A stretch of 7,717 nucleotides of DNA from ECT2AJA-044 sp965658225 (GTDB lineage Bacteria > Bacteroidota > Bacteroidia > Flavobacteriales > ECT2AJA-044): assembly GCA_965658225.1 (NCBI GenBank), contig CBFHRK010000082.1, positions 1 to 7,717 on the forward strand, read 5' to 3'. A program made the translations under genes and the position numbers. Each line of letters begins with the position of its first letter. The first letter of the stretch is position 1. The notes beneath the pieces were generated by a model, which had not been told where the DNA came from, did not search any database, and worked only from the letters and a program-made list of their open reading frames with translations. Shown here in pieces: positions 1 through 5,323 of this stretch.

Positions 1-1
1 G

Positions 2-532
2 TGTGGCGGATGTGCTGTTATGACTGACCTGGACGGGGATAACATTTACGAACTTACTGTTCCGTTTACAAACATCACTCCGGGTGATACCATCGAATGG
101 AAGTATACCACCGACGGTTGGAACGATCAGGAATCATTAACGGATGGAGATCCTTGTACAATGACCACCATTGATGGAACCAATACGTTCGTGAATCGTA
201 TGCACGTTTTAACCGCGATGGACGAAACAATTCCCGTAGTTTGCTGGAACAGTTGTTCTGCATGTACCATTGGTCTTGAAGAAGAAACTGCATTCGACTT
301 GCGTCTTTTCCCGAACCCTGCCAACGACAACGTTACGTTGCAATGGAATTCTGGCGAAGAACAAACAATCCGAATTATTGACGCACAGGGAAGAATTGTT
401 TCAACTCTTGTGGTACCTGCGAATCAGAATGAGGTAGATATGGATGTAAGCAGCCTAACGGCTGGATGGTATACCGTATCGCTTCAGTCCAATTCAATGT
501 ACAGCGTTAAAAAACTCGTTATTCAGGAGTAG
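2..532 (+). CDS. T9SS-exported protein, C-terminal part: carbohydrate-binding-like domain plus type A sorting domain (5' partial)
   Basis: The frame is open from the window edge, so the true start lies outside; 176 residues are visible. The first ~90 residues resemble the end of the starch/glycogen-binding-like beta-sandwich that recurs in Bacteroidota secreted proteins: MTDLDGDNIYELTV, then DTIEWKYTTDGWNDQE, a Cys-containing DPCTMTTIDG segment and the closing VVCWNSCSAC. The last ~80 residues are a type IX secretion sorting domain, seen as LRLFPNPANDNVTLQW, an IRIIDAQGRIV strand, SSLTAGWYTVSL and a basic end KKLVIQE. Such domains send the protein through the outer membrane, where they are usually removed as the cargo is released or anchored. 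The catalytic or main part is missing, so the substrate is unknown. A strong terminator follows 28 bases after the stop. The family reading of the sorting domain is firm; the sandwich assignment is from remembered similarity. Confidence 0.88.
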   Translation, partial: CGGCAVMTDLDGDNIYELTVPFTNITPGDTIEWKYTTDGWNDQESLTDGDPCTMTTIDGTNTFVNRMHVLTAMDETIPVVCWNSCSACTIGLEEETAFDLRLFPNPANDNVTLQWNSGEEQTIRIIDAQGRIVSTLVVPANQNEVDMDVSSLTAGWYTVSLQSNSMYSVKKLVIQE

Positions 533-560
533 TAATATCATTACGTGTAGAGCTTCTGTT

Positions 561-589
561 AAAAGCCCGGTAGTAGTAGCCGGGCTTTT
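561..589. terminator. Intrinsic terminator, probably bidirectional
   Basis: A perfect 10-bp stem AAAAGCCCGG (561-570) pairs with CCGGGCTTTT (580-589) around a 9-base loop (TAGTAGTAG), followed on the plus strand by a T-rich run. It lies just after the stop of the T9SS gene and can end that transcript. On the minus strand the same stem is flanked by A-rich and T-rich stretches and sits just beyond the stop of the small frame at 593-721, so it may serve both converging transcripts. Confidence 0.85.
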
Positions 590-592
590 TCT

Positions 593-721
593 TTACTCTT
601 CCGTTTCTGGAACTCCCCATATAAACCGAGCCCCTTGGGATAAGGGCGCTCGGTTTTCATTTATCCGCACCCACCGCTCCCCTTCAATGAGTACTTCCTC
701 TCTTAAATCTCTCTCTTCCAT
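593..721 (-). CDS. Small 42-residue frame overlapping the stop of the sigma/TonB-receptor remnant
   Basis: The ATG at 721-719 overlaps the TAA of the upstream remnant by one base (TAATG), a usual sign of translational coupling. The frame runs 42 codons to TAA at 595-593, directly before the 561-589 terminator. The peptide begins MEERDLREEVLIEGERW and ends GARFIWGVPETEE. It is Glu/Arg-rich with two Trp, has no signal peptide or membrane segment, and I do not recognise a family. Against it being a gene: it is short enough to be open by chance, and a second good hairpin (623-656) lies inside it. It may be the last gene, or a gene relic, of the collapsed TonB-receptor operon, or just chance. Confidence is low to moderate. 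Confidence 0.35.
   Translation of the reverse strand: MEERDLREEVLIEGERWVRINENRAPLSQGARFIWGVPETEE
623..656. terminator. Second terminator-like hairpin
   Basis: AAACCGAGC (623-631) pairs with GCTCGGTTT (648-656). An inner CCCTT (632-636) pairs with AAGGG (642-646), leaving one bulged C at 647 and a 5-base loop. A further T and CATTTAT follow on the plus strand, and A and T tracts flank the stem on both strands. It could be a back-up terminator for the plus-strand T9SS gene or the terminator for the minus-strand remnant. If the 593-721 frame is real, the hairpin lies within its coding sequence, so at most one reading is fully right. Confidence 0.6.
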
Positions 722-1212
722 TACCAACTAACTTTGTAAGATAAAACGGGTAAAATCGGGAATTGATACCCGTATTCAATGCTCTGCGTTTCCTCGTTAA
801 ACCACTCATCCGTATCCGCTTGAGAATTCAATACATTTTGAATATCTATTTTCAGTTCCGAAGACCATCGGGCACGACTTCTTCTAATTCCGACCGCTAG
901 GTCGAGTTTAAAAAGATGAAGTCGCGCGTGTGCCGCTTTTACTCCTTCGTGCTTAATAAAGTTGAGCGAGGCATTGCGTACCGATTGATACAAATAAAGT
1001 TTCAAACCCTGCTTTAACTCGAGTGATTTAGCCGTTTTCCAAACTTTGAAAAAGACCTATTGAACAAGGTCTTCACTTTGATCCGGGTCTCGGGTAAACC
1101 GGTTGGCAAATCCACACAGCTCCGCATAATGCAACCTAAAAACGGATTCAAAAGCACGCTCATCGCCCTTTTGAATCCGTTTCCATTGTTCCGAAGATGT
1201 CGCATCGATCAT
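721..1212 (-). pseudogene. Chimeric remnant: N-terminal half of an ECF sigma factor fused in frame to the C-terminus of a TonB-dependent receptor
   Basis: From ATG at 1212 one frame runs 164 codons to TAA at 721, with an internal TAG as codon 52 (1059-1057). Codons 1 to ~97 are the region-2 half of a Bacteroidota ECF sigma factor: QWKRIQKGDERAFESVF, LHYAELCGFANRFTRDPDQ, SEDLVQ, stop, VFFKVWKTAKSL, LKLYLYQSVRNASLNFIKHE. The TAG stands where the family normally has Glu in DLVQEVF, so a single GAG to TAG change would explain it. From about codon 98 the protein becomes the end of an outer-membrane TonB-dependent receptor: LFKLDLAVGIRR, ELKIDIQNVLNSQ, a WFNEETQSIEYGYQ strand, and PILPVLSYKVSW ending in Trp, as beta-barrels do. 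Sigma region 4, any FecR-type anti-sigma and the receptor plug and most of its barrel are absent. The order sigma then receptor matches usual operons, so an internal deletion is the simplest origin. It cannot make a working product. A mis-assembly is the main alternative. Confidence 0.85.
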
Positions 1213-1286
1213 GCTCCGAAATTAAACATTTAAGTGTCGTACAATCGTCTGACGCTCAAATCGCCTTTTTATCCGTTCGAACTTCT

Positions 1287-2078
1287 TTAGAATCTATAAA
1301 ACAGACTGATGTCGCCCATACCGTGAAAGCGCGATTGGTAACTGCCGTAGTAATAGTAGCTAGATAGCCCGTTTGGCCGATTCTCTTCATAATCCAAATC
1401 AAGTAAGAACCCGAGTGCCAAGTTGAAGTTTATCCCTAGGTTTTCGTTGAAGTTCATTTTCAATCCGTTCACAACATAACCTCCTAAATAATTATGGTTC
1501 TCACGACCACTGTAATACTCGTACTGCTGACTTACATCGTTGTACAGCTCGTAGGCATAGTACGACTCTCTCAACGAATAATTAACCATAGGACCGGTGT
1601 AATAAGAGAATTTACGCTGTCCAAACGGATAAACCATAACACCAATTCCCGATCCAAATATATTGGGGTCCTCTACGTAGGAAGCTTCGCTGGCAAATCC
1701 AATTCGTATAGGCAAATACAAAGATAAAGACCCCTCATCATTTAATAACCGCTCATAATAAAAGGAAAAATTTAGTGTAGCTAAATCGAAGTAATTATAC
1801 CCCACTAAATTCTTGGCTTGGATCGCCATTCGCTTCTTTTCTTCACTTAGATCTTCCACTGTTCCATTCTCAAACTCAATACGAACAATATTCTTTATGT
1901 CGCGGGTGTAAAGAATTCCTTGCGGACTATCGAACAAATGATACCTCACTTCACGCTCTCCAACCGCTTCAATTATCGCGTTTATTCGCGAGCCGTCTTT
2001 CATGACCAACACGTCTTGTGCTAGGCTTGAAAGTGATATCAACAGCGCTCCAACAAATAATGAATAAGCTTTTTTCAT
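1287..2078 (-). CDS. Exported protein with small N-terminal domain and C-terminal outer-membrane beta-barrel
   Basis: The 263-residue product starts with a clear signal peptide (MKKAYSLFVGALLISLSSLA, cleavage probably before Q21). Residues ~22-80 form a compact domain: VLVMKDGSRINAIIEAVGE, EVRYHLFD, ILYTRDIKNIVRIEFENG. This pattern, a KDG followed by strands and an ENG, is common at the start of uncharacterised Bacteroidota exported proteins. Residues ~90-263 alternate polar and aromatic/hydrophobic residues, are very Tyr-rich, and end in SLFYRF with a terminal Phe, as expected for a small outer-membrane barrel. It is the last gene of a three-gene minus-strand operon, 26 bases after its neighbour. 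A role in the outer membrane is inferred; ligand and function are unknown. I see no convincing hairpin right after the stop. Confidence 0.85.
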   Translation of the reverse strand: MKKAYSLFVGALLISLSSLAQDVLVMKDGSRINAIIEAVGEREVRYHLFDSPQGILYTRDIKNIVRIEFENGTVEDLSEEKKRMAIQAKNLVGYNYFDLATLNFSFYYERLLNDEGSLSLYLPIRIGFASEASYVEDPNIFGSGIGVMVYPFGQRKFSYYTGPMVNYSLRESYYAYELYNDVSQQYEYYSGRENHNYLGGYVVNGLKMNFNENLGINFNLALGFLLDLDYEENRPNGLSSYYYYGSYQSRFHGMGDISLFYRF

Positions 2079-2104
2079 GACCTTAATTTAATTTCAAAAG
2101 TACA

Positions 2105-2722
2105 TTAAAAACGATAACCAATAGTAAATGAGCTTGTCATCTTCCACGGACTCACTCGCGGATATTCTCCTTCACCGAAAACATAAGCTCCGCCAATTTG
2201 AGCGCCGATTTGCCAGTGATTACCTAGGGTATACCGATATTCAATGTTCAAAGATGAGCCCGCGTAAAATGACGCCTCATTAGGGAATACGGGTAAAATG
2301 AAGAAATCGTTAGTATTGTCCGAATATCTTTGCGTAGTCCAAGCTTGTTGAAATCCGACCGTCGCTATTAAATCGTGTTTTGAGTGCTTCAAGAAATCGT
2401 AGCCAATAGCAAAATTAAACCCTACCCTGTTCTCCAAAGCTCGGTAGGTAGGAACCGGTGGCGTACCACAAAAACCGTACATGGATTCCCCCATATCGTG
2501 CTTGCCAACGGTGGGTCCTAAGCGAACGAGCCATTGGTTAATTTGAGCTTCTCCATATAACCACTGTTCCAAACCTTCGTGACGGACTTTTTGCTCTTCG
2601 AAATAACCAAGCGATTTCGAGAATGAAGCCTTTGTTTGAGCAGCCAATGAAAATTTAATTTGAGCGGAAGCAGAAACAGTACCCAGCACTATTAATGCGA
2701 ATATTAGTGATCTCTTGGTCAT
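2105..2722 (-). CDS. Small outer-membrane beta-barrel protein
   Basis: The 205-residue product has an N-terminal signal peptide (MTKRSLIFALIVLGTVSASA, cleavage probably before Q21). The rest is alternating strands with turns: NQWLVRLGPTVG, VGFNFAIGYDFL, DLIATVGFQQAW, FYAGSSLNIEYRYTLG, WQIGAQIGGAYVFG. It ends SSFTIGYRF with the terminal Phe used for barrel assembly. Size fits an eight-stranded barrel of the OmpA/PorT-like kind frequent in Bacteroidota. The start is ATG at 2722, only 2 bases beyond the stop of the upstream propeller gene, so the two are almost certainly co-transcribed and perhaps translationally coupled. Function is unknown; it may be a surface anchor or receptor for the upstream gene's product, which is inference from neighbourhood only. 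Confidence 0.85.
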   Translation of the reverse strand: MTKRSLIFALIVLGTVSASAQIKFSLAAQTKASFSKSLGYFEEQKVRHEGLEQWLYGEAQINQWLVRLGPTVGKHDMGESMYGFCGTPPVPTYRALENRVGFNFAIGYDFLKHSKHDLIATVGFQQAWTTQRYSDNTNDFFILPVFPNEASFYAGSSLNIEYRYTLGNHWQIGAQIGGAYVFGEGEYPRVSPWKMTSSFTIGYRF

Positions 2723-2724
2723 GA

Positions 2725-4632
2725 TTATGCTTTGTTAAATTTGGCAATATTAGTTGCCTGGGAGGTGATAAAATGAAGGAGGTAATTTCCGGCCGGTAGG
2801 GCGGATACCGAAATGGACTCTCCTCTATTTAAATGCGCCTCAAATACCACCTTGCCTTGCATATCGAGAATTTCAATCTTCGCTTGCTCAATTCCGTCGG
2901 GCCAATCGACGCGAAGCATGTCTACGGTCGGATTCGGATACACTTTAATTGTTGGAACATCTCGTTCATTCAAACTGAATAAATTGAAGTCACTGTAGGC
3001 CACATTATTGACCGTAGTCGTATTGGCAAGAGCAAAATCACCACCAAAAAACACCGAATTGTTGTAGGAGTTATGCATGGAATAGACGGGGCCGCTCGTC
3101 ATGGCAATTCCTTCGAAGTACCAATTCATTGGATCGAACCGAAGAAGGTTTTCACTGAAAAATCCTACGAACGGGAAATACTTGAATTGCCCCCCTAAAA
3201 TGAGCGTGTTCTGGAATGTTTGTAACTCATAAAACCGCGTCGTAACGGAGGTGTCAAAGTTTTGCGCAATCGGCAACGTTTGCCATTCACCGCCCAAATA
3301 GGCTGCCAAACCAAAAGTATCGAGTGGATTAAACGTGCTGATTAAATCTCCGGCTGCAAAAAGAGTCCCGCCAGAAAATTCAAAATCGTAAATGGTTGCC
3401 TTAATCGGGGTCGACCCCATCGCCGAGAATTGCTGCCCATCGAATTTTACCAAATGACTTTGGTTCTCGGTAAAAGATCCTCCAAGAACGAGATCGCCCA
3501 TATATTCTATGACCGCTTCAACGCGACCATTACAACCACCCATGCGCACTTGCCAATCTGATCCATCCCAAACTGCCATTCCATATTGATTACCTCCGGG
3601 CGGATTCGCATTGAATCGGCCCACAGCGTATAACGAGTCGTTGTATTCAATAAAGCGTCGTACTTCTCCGCCTAAAACGCCCATTGGCTGAATGTTTCCT
3701 TGGGAACTTAGAAAATAAACGGAAGTTGTATCGCCGTGATAAATGAAGTCACCGCCGACAACGTAGCCATTATTATAGGCATGTAAGGCATGCACAGGAC
3801 TCGGCAAGTTATTCGGAATAGGTAACCAGCTATAGCCAGCAATACCTGAAATCCAATGAGCTAAATAGGGCGATGGCACCGTGTCGTTCACATTTGAAAA
3901 AGCCCCAGCAACAATAAGTCCACCGCCAAAATCATCGGCAAATGCATAAACGTTTCCATCTACACCACTTTGCAGACTTCCTATAAAAGGCTGTGGTGGA
4001 TAACCCGGTTGAATCCAAGCCAATTCCTCTTGTGTAAAGCCCGCCCAAGACGCCCAAGATGCCAATTCGGGATGAGTAATTTCCCCTACGTAAGCGTAAT
4101 TTTGTTGTTCCGAAATTTCACGGGCAAGGTCCTCCCGGCCCGATGTCTTCATCAAATAACCTACCGCACAAAAACGATCGCCTTCATCAATAAAAATTGG
4201 ATTGCGATAGTCGAGAACGGTATTCACCGGAAACCAATCGTTCGTATAATAAGGTGTTAGTCCGCAAAGAAGCTCGTGCCTCCGACTCTTTTGAACAGGC
4301 GTTAAATCGGCCGGTGTTTTAGAGAGTAAATATTTTTGAACTTCCGCTAAATGAGCCGCTATAGCCGATCGATCATNNNNNNNNNNNNNNNNNNNNNNNN
4401 NNNNNNNNNNNNNNNNNNNNNNNNNNNNNNNNNNNNNNNNNNNNNNNNNNNNNNNNNNNNNNNNNNNNNNNNNNNTTAATTCTTTCGAAGGCTCGTTTTG
4501 ATAACCTATAAACTGACTCGATTTAGAAATCCATTCTTTATTGACATCAGCTAACTGATCGAAATAGGAGTTTTGTCCGGAAACAAAGAAGAAAGCCGTT
4601 AGACCAAGGAGTAGTGCGTAATTTCTTTTCAT
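2725..4632 (-). CDS. T9SS-exported surface protein with a seven-repeat beta-propeller-like region (contains assembly gap)
   Basis: About 635 residues if the N run is correctly sized. I start at ATG 4632, which gives a clean signal peptide (MKRNYALLLGLTAFFFVSG); an earlier in-frame ATG at 4671 would lie upstream of the predicted transcription start. Residues ~87-211 form an N-terminal helical domain with FCAVGYLM (154-161) and EELAWIQPGY (202-211), which I recall from other Bacteroidota T9SS proteins. Residues ~228-533 hold seven repeats of a strand, a turn and an (A/G)G-x-F-like end: AGAF, GGDF, VGRF, GGSF, AGDL, GGQF, GGDF, ending at about residues 245, 296, 340, 387, 430, 483 and 533. This fits a seven-bladed propeller. 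Residues ~559-635 are a type A sorting domain (IKVYPNPTVDMLRVDW, IEILDMQGKVV, LPAGNYLLHF). It heads a three-gene operon and has an ECF-type promoter. Ligand unknown. Confidence 0.85.
   Translation of the reverse strand: MKRNYALLLGLTAFFFVSGQNSYFDQLADVNKEWISKSSQFIGYQNEPSKELXXXXXXXXXXXXXXXXXXXXXXXXXXXXXXXXXXDRSAIAAHLAEVQKYLLSKTPADLTPVQKSRRHELLCGLTPYYTNDWFPVNTVLDYRNPIFIDEGDRFCAVGYLMKTSGREDLAREISEQQNYAYVGEITHPELASWASWAGFTQEELAWIQPGYPPQPFIGSLQSGVDGNVYAFADDFGGGLIVAGAFSNVNDTVPSPYLAHWISGIAGYSWLPIPNNLPSPVHALHAYNNGYVVGGDFIYHGDTTSVYFLSSQGNIQPMGVLGGEVRRFIEYNDSLYAVGRFNANPPGGNQYGMAVWDGSDWQVRMGGCNGRVEAVIEYMGDLVLGGSFTENQSHLVKFDGQQFSAMGSTPIKATIYDFEFSGGTLFAAGDLISTFNPLDTFGLAAYLGGEWQTLPIAQNFDTSVTTRFYELQTFQNTLILGGQFKYFPFVGFFSENLLRFDPMNWYFEGIAMTSGPVYSMHNSYNNSVFFGGDFALANTTTVNNVAYSDFNLFSLNERDVPTIKVYPNPTVDMLRVDWPDGIEQAKIEILDMQGKVVFEAHLNRGESISVSALPAGNYLLHFITSQATNIAKFNKA
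4377..4475. other. Assembly gap (99 N)
   Basis: Unknown bases inside the N-terminal coding part of the propeller gene, covering residues ~53-86 after the signal peptide. The reading frame is the same on both sides and 99 is a multiple of three, so the gap size is plausible, but it may be a scaffold estimate and could hide an insertion or a repeat. Confidence 0.98.
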
Positions 4633-4658
4633 GACAAAGTAGATTTTATACTTGCTAA

Positions 4659-4684
4659 GACGACACAACAATAGAAAGGGTTGC
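4659..4684 (-). promoter_or_regulatory. Predicted ECF-sigma promoter of the propeller/outer-membrane operon
   Basis: On the minus strand GCAACC (4684-4679) is followed after exactly 16 bases by CGTC (4662-4659). An AAC-containing -35 and a CGTC-like -10 at this spacing is the general layout of ECF promoters. Transcription would begin about 7-8 bases later, near 4651, giving a leader of roughly 18 bases before the ATG at 4632. The -35 and its upstream CTTTTAAA lie in one arm of the intergenic palindrome. I found no housekeeping TAnnTTTG box suitably placed. Prediction only. Confidence 0.65.
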
Positions 4685-4744
4685 GTTCAGTTTAAAAGGT
4701 ACTGGAAAAATATAAGCTTACTTTTAAACCAAACGCAACCCTTT
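4675..4744. repeat. Long imperfect palindrome between divergent operons
   Basis: The outer arms are a perfect 13-bp inverted repeat (AAAGGGTTGCGTT at 4675-4687, AACGCAACCCTTT at 4732-4744). After 3 bases with two mismatches come inner 8-bp arms (TTTAAAAG at 4691-4698, CTTTTAAA at 4721-4728), around a 22-base A+T-rich centre. It lies in the start region of both divergent genes, where a terminator is not expected. Each arm contains the -35 region of an outward promoter with the matching -10 outside the palindrome, so the symmetry is best explained as two copies of an extended ECF promoter element facing outwards. Confidence 0.9.
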
Positions 4745-4760
4745 TAACTCTATTTACATC
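4735..4760 (+). promoter_or_regulatory. Predicted autoregulatory ECF-sigma promoter of the sigma/anti-sigma operon
   Basis: GCAACC (4735-4740) is followed after exactly 16 bases by CATC (4757-4760), the same spacing as the facing promoter; the -10 differs by one base from its CGTC. Transcription would begin around 4767, at or almost at the GTG start at 4769, so the mRNA may be leaderless. Autoregulation is usual for ECF sigma factors; that this sigma uses this site is inference. Confidence 0.65.
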
Positions 4761-4768
4761 CTTGTACA

Positions 4769-5323
4769 GTGTCTGACATTGAAAACATCATTCGCAATTG
4801 CCAAAAGGGTCAAAGAAAGGCCCAAAAGGAATTGTACGAACAGTTCGCTCCCAAAATGATGGGAGTCTGTTTGTATTATGCCTCTGATCGGCACGAAGCG
4901 GAAGATGTATTGCACGAGGGATTCATGCGCGCATTTCAGAAGATTAATCAACTGCGCGAGCCAAAAGCGTTTAACGGTTGGCTTCGTCAAATTTTTGTTC
5001 ACTGCGCCATTGAAAAACACCGTCAAAAAAGGTGGACGTACGACGTCAACGAATCGCATGCTTACGACGAGCGATTGAGTTACGAAGATATCAGCGGAAA
5101 AATTGAAGAGGCTGAATTATTGCAACTCGTACACGAACTGCCACCGCAATACCGATTGGTTTTTAACCTCTACGCCATTGAAGGATTCAAACACCGCGAG
5201 ATCGCCGAAAAACTCGGCATTTCTTCCGGAACTAGTAAATCGAATTTAGCGCGTGCTCGAAGCATTTTACAGCAGAAAGTGATTGCGCGCTACGGATTAA
5301 ATAAGCAGCATGGATCCATTTGA
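4769..5323 (+). CDS. ECF-type RNA polymerase sigma factor (Das-like)
   Basis: A 184-residue cytoplasmic sigma factor that directs RNA polymerase to a specific promoter set. Region 2 spans about residues 18-90: AQKELYEQFAPKMMGVC, DRHEAEDVLHEGFMRAFQKI (helix binding the polymerase and -10), FNGWLRQIFVHCAIEKHRQK. Region 4 spans about 117-170: HELPPQYRLVFNLYAIEGF and a helix-turn-helix HREIAEKLGISSGTSKSNL that reads the -35. The start is GTG at 4769: the frame has a stop at 4745-4747, and no ATG occurs until within region 2. The coding end overlaps the next gene by 14 bases, so sigma and its partner are translationally coupled. A predicted ECF promoter immediately precedes it. Compared with the FecR-linked sigma remnant at 721-1212 it belongs to the group paired with barrel-type anti-sigmas, as in the Das/Dma pairs of Bacteroides; this link is by architecture, not by sequence search. 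Confidence 0.92.
   Translation: MSDIENIIRNCQKGQRKAQKELYEQFAPKMMGVCLYYASDRHEAEDVLHEGFMRAFQKINQLREPKAFNGWLRQIFVHCAIEKHRQKRWTYDVNESHAYDERLSYEDISGKIEEAELLQLVHELPPQYRLVFNLYAIEGFKHREIAEKLGISSGTSKSNLARARSILQQKVIARYGLNKQHGSI

Noticed and set aside
1014..1205. A separate 63-residue minus-strand frame
   Set aside because: It is an out-of-frame shadow of the sigma-factor remnant, whose recognisable sequence is in the neighbouring frame.
1251..1278. Possible ECF promoter before the sigma/TonB-receptor remnant (GAACGG, 18 bases, CGTC on the minus strand)
   Set aside because: Spacing is 18 rather than 16 and the -35 is a poor match to the divergent pair. It may be a relic of a different ECF promoter type but is too weak to call.
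1275..1282. GTTCGAAC palindrome after the barrel gene's stop
   Set aside because: Eight bases with no loop and no T tract; too short for a terminator or a supported operator.
4633..4671. Upstream ATG at 4671 as the start of the propeller gene
   Set aside because: It would place 13 non-signal residues before a perfect signal peptide and lies before the predicted transcription start.
4675..4744. The palindrome as a rho-independent terminator or a transposon-like inverted repeat
   Set aside because: Both neighbouring genes point away from it, so there is no transcript to end. No transposase or target-site duplication is visible, and the promoter reading explains both arms.
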